Shown: positions 1-11,589 of the stretch, in pieces | How the letters are laid out: each line of letters begins with the position of its first letter | Position numbering within the stretch: the first letter of the stretch is position 1 | Origin: Codonopsis lanceolata | Taxonomy: Eukaryota; Streptophyta; Magnoliopsida; Asterales; Campanulaceae | Direction: 5' to 3' | Length of the DNA: 64,000 nt | NCBI GenBank assembly: GCA_013146195.2 | Contig: CM028382.1 | Location: forward strand, 63,329,358-63,393,357 | Notes under the pieces: model-generated | Database searches by the model: none | Told to the model about the DNA's origin: nothing | Seen by the model: the letters and a program-made list of their open reading frames with translations, nothing else | Made by a program: the position numbers and the translations under genes

Positions 1-1
1 T

Positions 2-322
2 GAAACTGATTCTGATGAGGATGATAGTGATGACTCACCCGAGCAGGCACACATTTGCCTCGTTGCTCTAGAGTCACCACCCACCTATGACTCAGATAGT
101 GAAGTTAAATACTCTCCTTTTCAAGCTAACATCGAACAATCTTCGAAGAGCCTTTCAAAAGAAGAAATCCTCAAGGATGCTCAAGACATGCTAGAGGAAT
201 TCAATGAATTTAGAAAGGCCTATGTTAAGTTAGCTAAAAGTCATGAGAAGTCGAATCGAGAAATCCATGCCGAAGCCGAGTTAAAAACTCTCCATGGAGT
301 CCAACAGAAAGTATCAAGTTAA
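2..322 (+). pseudogene. S1 Gag C-terminal region, remnant
   Basis: Frame 2 is open from the window edge to a TAA at 320-322. It encodes a very acidic patch (SDEDDSDDSPE), then a charged alpha-helical stretch around EEILKDAQDMLEEFNEF that should form a coiled coil. Acidic and coiled-coil segments of this kind are usual in Sirevirus Gag proteins. The frame breaks at 322, and the following basic stretch (KKKNKFLNEKV) continues the same protein after the stop. The 5' part is outside the window. Structural capsid role is inferred from position and composition only. Confidence 0.5.
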
Positions 323-1039
323 AAGAAGAAGAACAAGTTTCTCAATGAAAAGGTTGCTCGCCTTTATTGATCATGCTAAAGAGATATTCACGAGAAAGAT
401 GAGTTGCAAAAACCATCAACTCATGGAATAACTCAACGGCAGCCTTTGATCAAATTTTGGAGAACAACAAGTAAGCCTTATCGACAAAGCGTGGTCGGGT
501 TTCACCGACAATACTGGTGCAACCTCTCGAACAGAAAATGAACATTTTACAAGAAATAGTAATATTCCCGCACAATATCGAAACCTAACAAGGGTAAAGA
601 AGGAATTGGTTATACCGCTACTTCTTATAAATACCCTAAGGTTCAAATTATCAAAACAAGGAAGCTTTGAAAGCAAAACAATCATCTCGGAGATAAATCT
701 GTTAAAGGTGGTGCGATTTCTTACAATGCCTCCACCAAGACTCCGTGAAAGCAAAGGCCGCCGCTTCAGGCCTACGAAAAGTCCGCTTCAAACCTATCGA
801 TTCATCAACAAAGACTACAGATGGTGCTATCCGCTACGCAAAGATGTTGATGCCAAGCTTAAAGGGAAAATGTATGAGGTATCTAAGTCTACTGCCAGCA
901 AGTACTCTTCTACTAAAGCAAAGACTGCTGTGTACAGACTCAAGAAACCTCACACAGATGCCCCTAAGCTTGTTGTTAACAAGTCTCGCTAAATCAAAAG
1001 TCGTTGTTATGAAAATGTTCAAAAATCTTCCAACACCCA

Positions 1040-1345
1040 AAGATGATCAAACAAGTTTTGTAATTTTCATCACCGACATTCTCGCAAATGTTTTGGCCAC
1101 TTGGTCCATGAATGTCCGCCGAAATCCATCATGAAGCCTACTCGGATCCCCTATTCCAAAAATCAAGCAAGTATGGGTTCCAAAAATACGCTAACCATTT
1201 GGACCCATAAGAAAATAAAAGGGGACCATGATTTTCTTACCTTTACATCTCGTGTGCTTCATGGCCGGTTCAAGTCCGTAAAAGAAAGATGTATGGTATC
1301 TAGATAGCGGCTACTCAAGACATATGACCGAGAATCTTGTCTTCT
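1040..1345 (+). pseudogene. S1 zinc knuckle and aspartic protease remnant
   Basis: A degraded zinc-knuckle phrase (KCFGHLVHECP, about 1085-1120) is followed by a lysine-rich linker and the copia protease signature WYLDSGYSRHMTEN at about 1296-1337. The catalytic D-S-G is present, although the usual C of DSGCS is Y. The frame changes between the two motifs, so they are no longer one ORF. In an intact element this protease would cut the Gag-Pol polyprotein inside the virus-like particle. The stretch 323-1040 between the Gag tail and the knuckle has no readable domain. Confidence 0.6.
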
Positions 1346-1638
1346 CTCTAACATCTCTCGAAGGTAAGGTCCTCCACCATCTTCTGAGACAATGCTAAAG
1401 GAAGAACAATTGGCTATGGATCCATCATTCGAGGAAATATCTCCATTGAAAAGTCTCTAGTAGAAGGCTTGAAACATAATCTTCTAAGTATTTCTCTCTG
1501 TGATAAAGGACTTATCTCAATTCTCCTCAAACGATGTGATATCAAGGATCCAGCCTCCCGCTCAACCTTGGTTACCGGACATAGACAAGGGAATGTCTAT
1601 GTGATAGATTTGAATGCTTATGGCAAGGTCGTTAGTCT

Positions 1639-2400
1639 ATGTCTTGTAGCAAACTCGCCAAGACAAAAGTCTGGTTATGGCATAAAAGACTCAGCCATTT
1701 GAACTTCAAATATCTATCAAAGCTATCCGTAGAAGGTCTAGTTAAAGGATTGCCAAAGGTCTCTCTGATCATGATCGTGCTTGCAAAGCTTGTCAACTGG
1801 GAAAGCTCTCAAAAACGTCATTCAAAAGCAAACCAGACTCTCAACATCGAGACCTCTACAACTTCTCCACATGGATCTCTTTCGACCGCCACTACTATCG
1901 CCTATGGTGGTCATAGATATACGCTAGTAGTAGTGATGATTATACAAGATACACTTGGACGTAGATGATGTCTTCTAAAGACCACACATACGATCTTCTT
2001 ACAGCTTTGTTCAAGACGCAAACACAAAAACTCGATGAAATCGCTGACGCTCGACGACAATGGTACCGAAGTTCACAAATAATGGAATAGCAAAGTATCG
2101 TGATGATCACAAAGCATTGGTCACAACTTCTCTCGCCAGAAGACACCGCAGCAGTAATGGTGTTGCGTAAAGGAAAAATGTAACACTTATCGAAGCCGCT
2201 AAAACAATGCTCGCCGAAGCAAAATTGCCCAAACACTTCTCGGGCGTAAGCCAACACACCGCTTCACTGTAACGTATCTTTGATCAACAAATTTCACTAA
2301 AACACCCTATGAACTTTGGAGAGGTAAAACCCCAAACATTGATTTTTAAAATCTTTGGTCGCAAATGTTTCAGAGTCTACAATGGTAATGACTACAGAGG
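1639..2400 (+). pseudogene. S1 GAG-pre-integrase and integrase remnant
   Basis: The HHCC zinc-binding start of a copia integrase is readable at 1672-1800 (LWHKRLSHLNFKYLSKLS, then a frame change, then CKACQLGKLSKTSF). The catalytic core that should follow is scrambled by frameshifts and stops: short phrases such as DDYTRYTW (about 1935-1960) survive, and I cannot place a complete D,D35E triad. The region runs into a fragment resembling the integrase C-terminal part (FKIFGRKCFRVYNGND, about 2345-2395). It is non-functional. Confidence 0.6.
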
Positions 2401-2433
2401 CAAATTTGATCATAAAGCCGATGAAGGTGTATT

Positions 2434-4473
2434 TTGGGTTATGCTTTACACTCCAAAGCTTACGTGGTTTTCAACAAACGATCATTGAAAATAGTTGAAT
2501 CTGTTCATGTCTCATTTGATGAATTTGATTTATTAGAGCCACACGTGGCTCCAAATGTTGCTGATGACTTTGTTAATGATGAGACAGGTACCTCCCAACC
2601 ATCAACCTCTCACATACCTAATCCATCACCAGCAACTCAATCAAATATCCCTGACCATCATTTATTATCAAACGGGTCACCAGAAGACTTCAACCCTGCT
2701 CAAGAAAACTCAATTCCGTAACCCTTTGTTTCGAACCTCGAAAATCCTGTTCCTCAACTCACCTATGAATCAAATTCGAACAAAATACTCATCAAGACAC
2801 ACCGATCTTCCTTCTAGCCCTCCTTCTCGAACCTTGTCATGAAGAAACAAAGAAGAAATCATCACATTCCTTCTGTCACAAGAACATGTAAAGACCATCC
2901 AATCTCTCAAATCATTGGTGACATTCATGTTGGAGTACGGACCAGAAGTTCTTCCAAAAATGAATGTATGTTCTGTGCTGCATTCTTCTCAGAAGAAGAG
3001 CCAAAGAAGATCGATGAAGCTCTTCAAGATCCAAGTTGGTCGGAAGCCATGCAAGAAGAACTTCAAAGAATTTGAACGATGCCAAGTATGGAAGCTAGTC
3101 CCAAAGCCTCGCCGATCATACCGCTCATTGGCACAAAATGGGTGTTCAAACAAGAAGGATGAGGATGGGAACATAGTTAGAAACAAAGCAAGACTTGTTG
3201 CACAAGGATATCGCCAAGAAGAAGGAATTGACTATGATGAAACGCTTGCTCCAAAGAGCAAGATTGGAAGCTATCGAATCTTCTTAGCCTATGCTACATA
3301 CAAGGACTTTGTGCTGTATCAAATGGATGTCAAAAGCGCATTTCTAAATGGTGATCTTCAAGAAACGGTTTACGTTGCTCAACCTCCAGGCTTCGTGGAA
3401 AAAGGAAAAGAGACTCACGCCTACAAGCTTAAGAAGGCTCTCTATGGTCTTAAGCAAGCTCCTGCCCGGTATGAGACTCTATCCAAATTCTTAGTAGAAC
3501 AAGGATTCGTGCGAGGAAAGATAGACACCACTCTCTTCATTCTAAAGCATAAAGGACACTCTCTCGCCGGTACAAATTTACGTTGATGATATTATCTTCT
3601 GATCTACCAATGAGAAGTCAGCAAGCGATTCGAAACACTTATGACCGAAAATTTCAAATGAGCATGATGGGAGAACTCACATTCTTCTTGGGTCTTCAAA
3701 TTCAACAATCCAACAAAGGAATATTCATCACCAATCCAAGTATGCTAAAGATCTTGTCAAAAAGTTTGATTGAAACCGCAAACACCTTTGATACACCAAT
3801 GGCTGCTAAATGTAAACTTACAAAAGACTTACAAGGAAAGAACGTTGATATCACTCTTTATAGAGGGATAATCGGATCTCTGCTATATCTTACCGCCAGC
3901 AGACCTGACATAGTGTATGCTGTTGGGGTATGTGCTAGATTTCAAGCAGACCTTCGTGAGTCACATCTTCTTGCGCCAAAAGAATCATTATACGACGATA
4001 CCACCAACTTAGGTATTTGGTATCCAAGGGAATCTTCTTTCAACTTAGTAGGCTACTCGATGCCGACTATGCCGGTTGTCAAGTTGACGTAAAAAGCACC
4101 GTGGAACTTGTCAATTTCTAGAGAGCACTTGTCTCTTGGGCTAGCAAGAAACAAGCATCGGTTTCAAATTCCACCACAAGCAAAGTACATATAGCCGGTA
4201 GCCGCCGCCAATCGCCTGATCAAACAAATAGCTTGGTGGATTACGACATCAAAGTAGCATCGCCCAATCATGTGTGATAACACCTCAGCAATCTCAATCA
4301 CATACAATCCTGTGATGCATTCCAAGACAAAGCATATCGATGTTCGATATCATTTTCTAAGGGACAATGTAGAAAAGAGGAACATTAGCATGAAGTACAT
4401 TTCAACCGACCATCAACTGGCAGACATCTTCACTAAAGCTCTTGAAGCAGACATACTTGACAATTTCTCTTAA
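2434..4473 (+). pseudogene. S1 reverse transcriptase and RNase H, frameshifted
   Basis: The linker (VSFDEFDLLEPH, 2434-2721) leads into a copia RT (about 2990-3900): KARLVAQGYRQEEGIDYDET, then QMDVKSAFLNGDL, then KKALYGLKQAPAR. The YVDD box can be read at about 3577-3590 (QIYVDDIIF), but a frame change at about 3585 and an in-frame TGA right after it break the protein. After that SMMGELTFFLGLQIQQS and GSLLYLTASRPDIVY are clear. RNase H follows with MCDNTSAISITYNP, HSKTKHIDVRYHF and DIFTKALEAD, ending at 4473. RT copies the element RNA and RNase H removes the template; here both are inactive. Confidence 0.85.
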
Positions 4474-4730
4474 GCAGACTTATTAATTTTAAAGAGTAAA
4501 GTCAAGAATTTATACAGTCACTGAGAGACAAAGGTAAGTTTTCTAAACTCCAAGTTTAGAAGGTTAGTTTTGAAAATTGTAAGGGACTGATTTCAAATTT
4601 GGTTGAGATATTTTACAAAAGGGTACTTTTCTCTCTCCTAAAAGTCGTCATTCATTAAGTCTTTTCAACAAAAAGGCGTCTGACTTAATGACCTTTCACA
4701 AGTCTCTATGACTGACGGCACGTCCTTTCA

Positions 4731-4738
4731 TTTATAAA
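4731..4738 (+). promoter_or_regulatory. Candidate TATA box for the S1 env-like gene
   Basis: TTTATAAA lies 163-170 bp upstream of the ATG at 4901, after the end of RNase H at 4473. It is followed by a pyrimidine-rich leader (repeated ctctct, 4770-4870) like a plant 5' UTR. No ORF occupies 4474-4900. That the env-like gene has its own promoter is an inference from this arrangement. Confidence 0.4.
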
Positions 4739-4900
4739 CCCTCAACCGCCAAAAATTCATTTCACAAAACTGTCTCTTGCTATTCTATCTCTCTAAAACT
4801 TCCTTCTCTCTAAAAATTCCTGCTTCCTTCGCACTGTTCGTTAGCTAATTCTGTAGAATCACTCTCCATTTTCATCTTCTACTTCTGCGAATCCACTGAA

Positions 4901-7443
4901 ATGGTAAGACGATTCGAAACCCTAACTCGCATTAAGGTGTAAGCTCTCATTTACATATTTTTCTCAGAATCCGCCATTATTGATCTGCTCATATAGCTTC
5001 GTTTCTATATATCTTTGAACTTTAAAATTTAATGTTCATTACTGGTAGTTGTTACACATTACTGTTCGTTAACTGTAGATTTCATCTCTCTGCGTAAAAT
5101 TCATCATGTAAAAGATGTTCTAGATGATATCTATGCAAAATTTCTAGGGCTCCACAATACGCTTCGCTCATATTTCGAGTTCTTGAGATTTTGCCCTAAT
5201 TCATTTTCTGAAATCCTTTAGGCTGGAACTTCTTTTACCTCTGCCATTCCTAAACAGGCTCAGAGTTCAGCCCTTGATATCCCGAAACTGCCCTCCACCA
5301 TGTATCACCCTGGAATGTGCATTGATGAACCATCTGCTCGAGCTTACGATCCGAGTAAAAATTGTGGATGACTGAACCCCCAAGATTCTCGCCTCTATTC
5401 ATGTTAGACGATGTCGACTACAAAGAACCTTCGGTCAAGAGTTCTTCCGTAAGGCTATCATCAATGACTCCGAACTACCATCTCACCGTTGTCCGAATCC
5501 TCTGTCACCATCTCGCTGTGGATCGCCAAGACAATCGGCGTAGAATTTGACGGACCGACTTCGCTAATTGATGCTGAGAAAGCCTCTGCATGGTCTTATA
5601 TGCATGGGGAGAACACTCCAAGGGAGGCACCAGCAAAGATGAAGAGGACTTTGTTCGAAGATGATGCCTACTTCATTAGCCATCTATTCGACAAGAGTCT
5701 GATTTTCAAGAACGGCACCCATGACATAATGACTACGCACTGCAGCCTAGAATATACTTCAAATCATTCTCAATATCGACTCAATGGCTCGATCCTCTTT
5801 GAAGTTGTGTGATGCCGAAGCTTAAGGTCTCTCTCAAACAGAAGCGGCCATTCGTCCGTCTGATCAACTGCCTTCTCCGCTCAAACCGCTCCTTCTTGAA
5901 GCATCTGGTGAATTTCGAAATAAAGAAAGTTCAGAAATCCATCCAATTCACCAGCACCTTTATCATCAATTACCATAAGCTGAAGAATGAGAAGAGAGCT
6001 CAGCAAGGTCTCCCACCTCTGGTCATAGTCCATGCTATGAACCCGCCTCCACTAAAAATCATCAAGATTAATCCAGAGACAACTGTGGATGCGTTTATGG
6101 CTAAGCAGCTAGCCAAGAAGCTATCCAAGGAAGCTGCTGCTGAAGGCTGCTCCAGCAAGACTGTCGACCCTGCTCCTTCAACCACCTCCAAGAAAAAGAA
6201 GAAGACTTCTTCTATTGAGGAGGAGTCGGCTGCCAAAAAGAAGAAAATATCTTCTTCTCGCTCTGCTGCTGCTACTGCCAACCCTGCCAGCTCCCAAGCT
6301 CCCAAGAAAAAGAAGGCTGCTACTTCCTCCACTCCTGCTCCTGTGCCTGTTGAGGATGCTGAACCCGACCCTGCTCCTCTCCGCTCACGAAAGCGCAAAA
6401 CCAAACGCTCCGAACCATCTGAACCCTTTATTCCTTTTATTCCACCCTCATCTCCTATCTCTTCTTCCTCCCCTTCTCTCACTTCTTCAACAGCCCCTGC
6501 TGCTGTTGGAGAGGAGCCTGCTGCTACCCCTCCTTCATCTCCTACTTCCTCTTCAACCCCTGCTGTTGTTGAGGAGGAGTCTTCTTCACCTGCTCCAAAG
6601 AAGAAGAAACGCAGACTTCGCAAGAAGTCTGTGGCTCCAACACCATCTTCTCCACCTATAGACACTATACCCTCTCCGCCTTCTTCTCCAGAACCAATTA
6701 CCTCCATTCCTCCTGTAACCTCCCTAGCCATAATACCTGCTCACACTAACTCTTCTTCCTCTACTTCTTCCTCATTCTCTATGCCCGAACACTTCTCTCC
6801 TCTTGCCCCTCATGTATCTACCCTTTTCTACCAAACAGTTTTCCTACCTGAAATCTTTCCTCCTATCTCTCAGTATATTACTCCTATTTCCATCTCTTCT
6901 GATCTTTACCAAATCCTCTTTCCCTCTATCTCTTCTGCCACTTATTCTTTTCTCTTCAATCTTTCTTCTATTTCTGATCTTTTCTTCCCCTCTAACTCTC
7001 CTCATAACTTCATTCTTCTCCCTGACTATCCTTTTCCTCCTTACCTTTTAGAAGCCTCTTCTTCCTCTTCTACTTCTTCTTCCTATGACAGTAGCTTAGC
7101 CACTGACATGGAAATTGATTCCAAACCCTCTTCTCCTCCACCTGCAACCTCTGCTGATAACCACCCTTCTTCCTCTTCCTCTTCTCCACACTTTGTTCCT
7201 AACCCTTCTGAGACTCATATCTCAGTTAATCTTAACCCTTCTTCCCTTCCCTCACACACGGCTGATCCTGCTCTTCTTGACCTTCTCCGCTCCAACAATG
7301 CTCAGCTCGCCCAGCTCAACACCACCGTCTCTTCTATGGTGCAGCAGATCGAGGTCCTCAACTATGGCCTCAATGCTACTCATGCCACCATCTTCGACAT
7401 CGGCAAGATCGTCGATCAACTGGTGAATGACACTGCTCAGGCC
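4901..7443 (+). pseudogene. S1 env-like ORF, 5' part, with an intron after the ATG
   Basis: The ATG at 4901 is followed at once by a splice-donor-like gtaaga (4904). An acceptor tttag ends at 5221, and from 5222 the frame reads AGTSFTSAIPKQAQSSALDI to a TGA near 5372. Frame changes occur near 5365, 5480 and 5810. The long open stretch 5809-7491 encodes basic KKKKK/KKKKR clusters in a Pro/Ser/Ala-rich low-complexity protein, then (7260-7440) a helix of coiled-coil character (NAQLAQLNTTVSSMVQQIE). This matches the post-pol, proline-rich, coiled-coil env-like ORF of Sireviruses. I see no convincing signal peptide or membrane span, so an envelope role is not shown. The protein is cut at codon CAG|GCC by T1 and resumes at 17422. 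Confidence 0.6.
7439..7443. repeat. Left target-site duplication of T1 (aggcc)
   Basis: The five bases aggcc precede the T1 LTR terminus at 7444 and recur exactly at 17422-17426 after the other LTR. A 5-bp duplication is the usual integrase signature of LTR elements. Confidence 0.9.
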
Positions 7444-8301
7444 TGTGGGTTCCCGGGAATGTGCTCCTGCGCCTCGCGCGCCCTTGGATAGGGGTGCGCG
7501 TCCGTGCGGATGCGGTGACATCCACTGCTCCCGTTCCACCCTCCCTTGTCTAAGGGAGGACGAAATCAAAAGTGCGGGAGGAGTGCTGTCGGAATAGCGT
7601 GTTGGAATGCGCCTCGGTTGCCTTTAGTGGATTTTGATCCAATATGGGAGCTTTGGATTTTCTATGTTAAGTTATCCCTTTTTTAGGGGATACCAGGATA
7701 TAGGAAAACATCACCTTTCCATTCCCATCCTCCCTTGTTTAGGGGAGAACGTGAAAGTGCAAAGAAAGATGTTGCAGCGCCCCCACTATGGATTTTATGA
7801 AAATAGCCTTATAGCCTATTTCGGATCGCTATGAGTGCTTTGGGTTTTCTACGTCAAGTTATCCCTTGTTTAGGGGATACCAGGACATAGGAATACATCA
7901 CCTTTCCATTCTCATTCTCCCTTTTTTAGAGGAGAACGTGAAAGTGCAAAGAAAGATGTTGCGAAGCCCCACTGGATCCAAAATGTTTTTAGAGTCGCAA
8001 TCTTTATTTTAAGGCAAAAATAAAGCAAAACCAGAAAAAAGAAAACCAGAGATGAAGAAAACGGGTTCGGAGGCTAAGTTACGAGTTGGGAAGGTGCTCG
8101 GCACCCAACTCGCCCTTTTGGTCTCAAAACGGTTTTTGGCTAAAGTATGCTTTTTGTTATATTTATTAAACAAATAAATAAAGCATTAACTTCCTACAAA
8201 TACATCCATTACATCTATATTATTTACGGACTTGCAACAGTCTCTTTTACAAACAATCACAAATATACTTGAAAATATTTGGCCATAGTAACGACTACAT
8301 T

Positions 8302-8379
8302 TAGTATTATTTCCTGAATAAATCCGGGCAATAGATAATCTGCTATATATTTACATTGGACCGATTGGAAATAATACTA
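8302..8379. repeat. 13-bp inverted repeat in T1 LTR, repeated downstream
   Basis: The arm tagtattatttcc (8302-8314) pairs perfectly with ggaaataatacta (8367-8379). A second copy with one mismatch sits at 8464-8476 and 8528-8540, so each ~165-bp subrepeat carries one hairpin. The partner LTR has the same arrangement near 16305-16545. Confidence 0.7.
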
Positions 8380-9075
8380 TTACAAATACAGACTTTAATG
8401 AATAAATAAAGCAAATAATTACAAACCTATCTAAAAACATTTTGCCATAATAACGGCTACATTTAGTACTATTTCCTAATTAAATCCGAGCAGCACAACT
8501 GCTTATATGGCTACATTGGGCCGGACTGGAAATAATACTATTACAAACAAATGAAAGACTTAAAAATAAAAACTTACAGACAACCTAGGGTGTGCTCGCT
8601 CTGTCCCTCGGAGAGAGAGAGTCTTTTTGTTGTTGTTGTTGTTGTTGTTGTGTGTTGTGTGTTGTGTGTTGTGTGTTGTGTGTTGTGTGAATTTGGGCAG
8701 CGTGACTGCTCTGGAAAGTTACTTTTGGCCTATGGTTTTGGGCAGGGTAACTGTTTGTTTTTGGTTGTTTGTTGGCTTGAGGTAGGTTGAAATCAGGCAG
8801 AATAACGGCTTATTTCTGGCTGATTCGGCCTTTTAAATCGGGCAGAGCAACTGCTCTTTCCACGATTTTCGGACCGGGGAAATAGGGTGGATACCTAGCT
8901 GGAGGGCTAAGGTACACTTTGTCGGTTAGATTTGTGTTTGGAGGAAGTTTGGCAGGGTTTCGAGGCTTTGGAGGTGATCTCTCACTATCTCACACCGCTC
9001 TCTAATTCTCAGTGTAACGTTAACGCGGAGAAGCTTTACGCAAATTTTTTGTGTGAAATGAAGAGCCGAGCACTG

Positions 9076-9085
9076 CTATTTATAG
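9076..9085 (-). promoter_or_regulatory. TATA box in T1 3' LTR
   Basis: CTATAAATAG on the minus strand, about 360 bp inside the LTR from its 5' terminus. The same ten bases occur in the other family LTRs (17056, 21219, 58742), which marks the U3 promoter. Confidence 0.65.
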
Positions 9086-9442
9086 GAGAAGGCTGGGACA
9101 TCGGTGGAAATTCTTTTTCTTCTTCGCGCATCAACTGATGGTACACTGCACTGGATCAATTGTATTTTACGGCAAATTTTTGATGAACAGTGGCTGGGGA
9201 AAAGGAATTGGGCGCCACCCTATATGAGTTTGGGCGCCATGCCCAAACTTGATGGTAGCCATGCCCAAACTTCAAACCTTGGCATTTTTGAGCACTTAGG
9301 TCCCTGCAATTTGTCCTTTTGCGCATCCTGCTTTGTCCTTTTGCACTTTTGACCCTGTAACTTGACATTTGTTAATGTTTTAACAGGTCTTGATATTTTA
9401 TGTCATGTCACATACCAGGGGTACGAAATTGGGGTGTCTACA

Positions 9443-9454
9443 GAGCCCCTCAAC
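9443..9454 (-). other. T1 polypurine tract
   Basis: The minus strand reads gttgaggggctc directly against the 3' LTR start. The same words precede the T3 3' LTR at 58420-58430, which supports both LTR boundaries and the orientation. Confidence 0.65.
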
Positions 9455-9673
9455 GATGGAGTCTACGGGTAACCCGTAGCTTACTGAGTAGACGAACATC
9501 GTTGATAAGAATAGACTCTCCAATTTCGTTTCATTTCAAAACGAGGGAGAAATATGCAGCAGGTAGCAGTTATAATGCAGCAATTTATCAAACCTCCATA
9601 TCCTAGACATTTTTAGTCAGTTATAGCAGGTTATCACAGTTTTTAAGCAGATATGCAAATTGAATGCTCTGAT

Positions 9674-9744
9674 GGTCGGACCTACTAATGTAGTCTGCCT
9701 ACGTATCCCTTAATAAAAGGAATCAGACCAAATGTAGTTCGGCC
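9674..9744 (-). repeat. 71-bp hairpin-bearing module, T1 copy 1
   Basis: The block from ggtcggacc to gttcggcc includes gcctacgtatccc and a small hairpin (ctac-taat-gtag). A second copy is at 9868-9935, and two inverted copies lie in T3 (57181-57248, 58130-58201). All lie between the antisense ORF and the 3' LTR. Confidence 0.65.
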
Positions 9745-9867
9745 TCAAGCCGGGGATCAAGTGCTGCGGTGCAAGTGTTGCGGTGGTGTAAGTGCTGCAA
9801 TGTTAAATGAGCAAGTGCTGCAAAGCTTTATCAAATTAGTACGGCAAGGGTAAATATGTGCTGTGAT

Positions 9868-9935
9868 GGTCGCGTCTATCGTGATAGACTGCCTACGTAT
9901 CCTTAAACAAGGAATCATACCAAACGTAGTTCGTC
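9868..9935 (-). repeat. Hairpin-bearing module, T1 copy 2
   Basis: Second copy of the module at 9674. Its hairpin is gtctatc-gt-gatagac, so stem bases differ from copy 1 while pairing is kept (a C:G pair in copy 1 is T:A here). Confidence 0.6.
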
Positions 9936-9961
9936 TGTGGCTATGCGGAGTGAATTGTTTC

Positions 9962-10153
9962 CTAGGAACTCAGCCTCTACTGGAGAACAAGACCTTTCCC
10001 TATAAATCCGGGGTTGTGTACCCCTTAAAGGAAAGTTTCCCACATAGCCAAATGGATGGAATGCATTGCCTCCTCAGGAACTCAGCCTTCAACGGAGAAC
10101 AAGACCTTTCCCTATCAATCCGGGGCTGTGTACCCCTTAAAGGAAAGTTTCCA
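9962..10153. repeat. Direct duplication in T1 3' non-coding region
   Basis: The ~75-bp block starting aggaactcagcctct (9963) recurs from 10076 (aggaactcagccttc). Both run through gagaacaagacctttccct and ccccttaaaggaaagtttcc. No ORF explains the block. Confidence 0.7.
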
Positions 10154-11520
10154 AACATCAAACAAATGCACTGTTAAAAAGGAAAATACCTTCCTTTCCT
10201 TTACCTTTGTCGTGTCCATGCGAAATTGTCTGCCGATGTTGCTTTGTCGCTTGTCGCTTTACTGCTTGTTTGTTGTTGCACTTTCTTTGGGATTTTTCTT
10301 TTCATCAGTTCCGACCTTATTGGAAAATCTTTTCCCCGTTCCGCTATGTTTTCGGCTTTAGCTGGAAAATTTTTCTTGATGCTGCTGCATTTTTCTTTAT
10401 TGCTCGTTCTAACCTTGGTCAGAAGCTTTCTTTTTCTTGCTGTAGCATCTTTTGGTATCAGCTGGAATCGTCTTTTCTTTGCTGCTGTTTTCTTTTTGCT
10501 CCGTTCTTTAGCTTCAGCCGAAAATTTCTTCTTCTGCCGCCGCATTTTTTCTTGTTGCATGTACCTGAAAATTTTTCTCTCTTGTACATGCATTTTCCCT
10601 CTCCCGATTTTTTGTTTTTTGTTTTGTTTTGTTTTTTTTTTGTTTTTGTTTTTGTTTTTGTTTTTGTTTTTTTGTTGTTTTTTTTCTGCCTGGATATCCT
10701 TCTGATTTGCCAAATTTTGACACTGTTTGGCACTTTTGAAGCATTCCTGACTTTATTATGCATGTCCTATTTATGCCTAAATGATGCAATTAAGTAATGA
10801 TGCATGCAATTTATTTTTACGATGCATGATTGAACTAGTGGTCACTATTTGACCTTATTATGCATGATGTATACTATAAATGCGAATGGGGCTATATGAT
10901 GCATGCTTATGCTGCAGGGATATAGTGAATGCCATGAGAATATTTATTTTCATGAATGGTGGCATTTTATTTTCTTTTTAGCGCACCCCTAATGCATCTT
11001 ATTGGATGATAAATGCAAATGTTGGATGCATGTACTACTTTATTTAATGCAAATGTGATGTCTAAAAATTATGAGATGTTTATTAACATGATGCATGAGT
11101 ATTATTTAGTCTATCGTGTATGCAATAATGCAAAATGTAGTACATATCTTTAAGATGCAAAATGCATTTTTATAATGCCTAAAATGCAAAAACATTTATT
11201 TATATGCAAAACAATACATAAATTTTTTTTTTTTTTGTTTTTGTTTTTGTTTTTTGTTTTGAAAACCTGTACAAATATTTACAATGCAATCTAATTTTAT
11301 ATGATGCAAAATAAATAAAAAAAAACACATGCAGACTCAAAACGCACGCACAAAGCAAAGCTATACCGACATCTAATGGGTAATGGCATGCTGTATCTCC
11401 AAAATGGATTTTAAAGGAATATACCTTCGGGCTCGAACATGCTTTTCTTTTTCTCTTTTTTTTTTTTTTTTGTGATATGCGGGGAAAGGAAAAGGCAGAT
11501 ACCTCTCTCTTGTTCTTGGC
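10154..11520. other. T1 non-coding stretch between 3' repeats and antisense ORF
   Basis: Pyrimidine-rich and low-complexity DNA, with a (gttttt)n tract at 10616-10684 and many atgcat words at 10760-11200. Long frames here (for example 10207-10797) are made of F, L, C and S codons from the T-rich tract and are not credible genes. The part 10700-10860 aligns by eye, inverted, with T3 at about 56320-56470, downstream of the T3 aORF first exon. T1 has no counterpart of that exon; the tract occupies its place. Confidence 0.5.
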
Positions 11521-11589
11521 CATATGATTGTTGCAGGGCTACTCTTGGCATAAGGCGATTTTCATAGCCCCTGCATTTTCTTCGCAATC

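Larger units (their letters stand above)
7444..9442 (-). repeat. T1 3' LTR (1999 bp)
   Basis: Read on the minus strand it starts tgtagacaccccaatttcg and ends with cccaca. It contains a TATA box at 9076-9085, short ttg and tgtgttg microsatellites (8628-8687), two direct ~165-bp subrepeats (about 8265-8560), and a cluster of tcccttgtttagggga-like stem-loop motifs (about 7550-7930). It differs from 15446-17421 by scattered substitutions and microsatellite length. Confidence 0.92.

Noticed and set aside
6000..6731. Long minus-strand ORF (243 aa) opposite the env-like gene
   Set aside because: It is the complement of the Pro/Ser/Lys-rich codons of the env-like ORF and consists of E, G, F and A runs without any domain.
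4901..7491. Reading the S1 post-pol ORF as a true retroviral envelope
   Set aside because: No signal peptide, furin-like site or transmembrane span is visible; only the position and coiled coil match, so it is called env-like.
8600..8690. Possible CRISPR-like short repeats (ttg and tgtgttg units)
   Set aside because: Simple microsatellites in a plant LTR with no spacers; CRISPR arrays are not expected here.
10201..10797. Overlapping ORFs of 100-196 aa on both strands in T1
   Set aside because: They come from a T/G-rich low-complexity tract; composition is F/L/C/S or K/N/Q only, with no conservation in T2 or T3.
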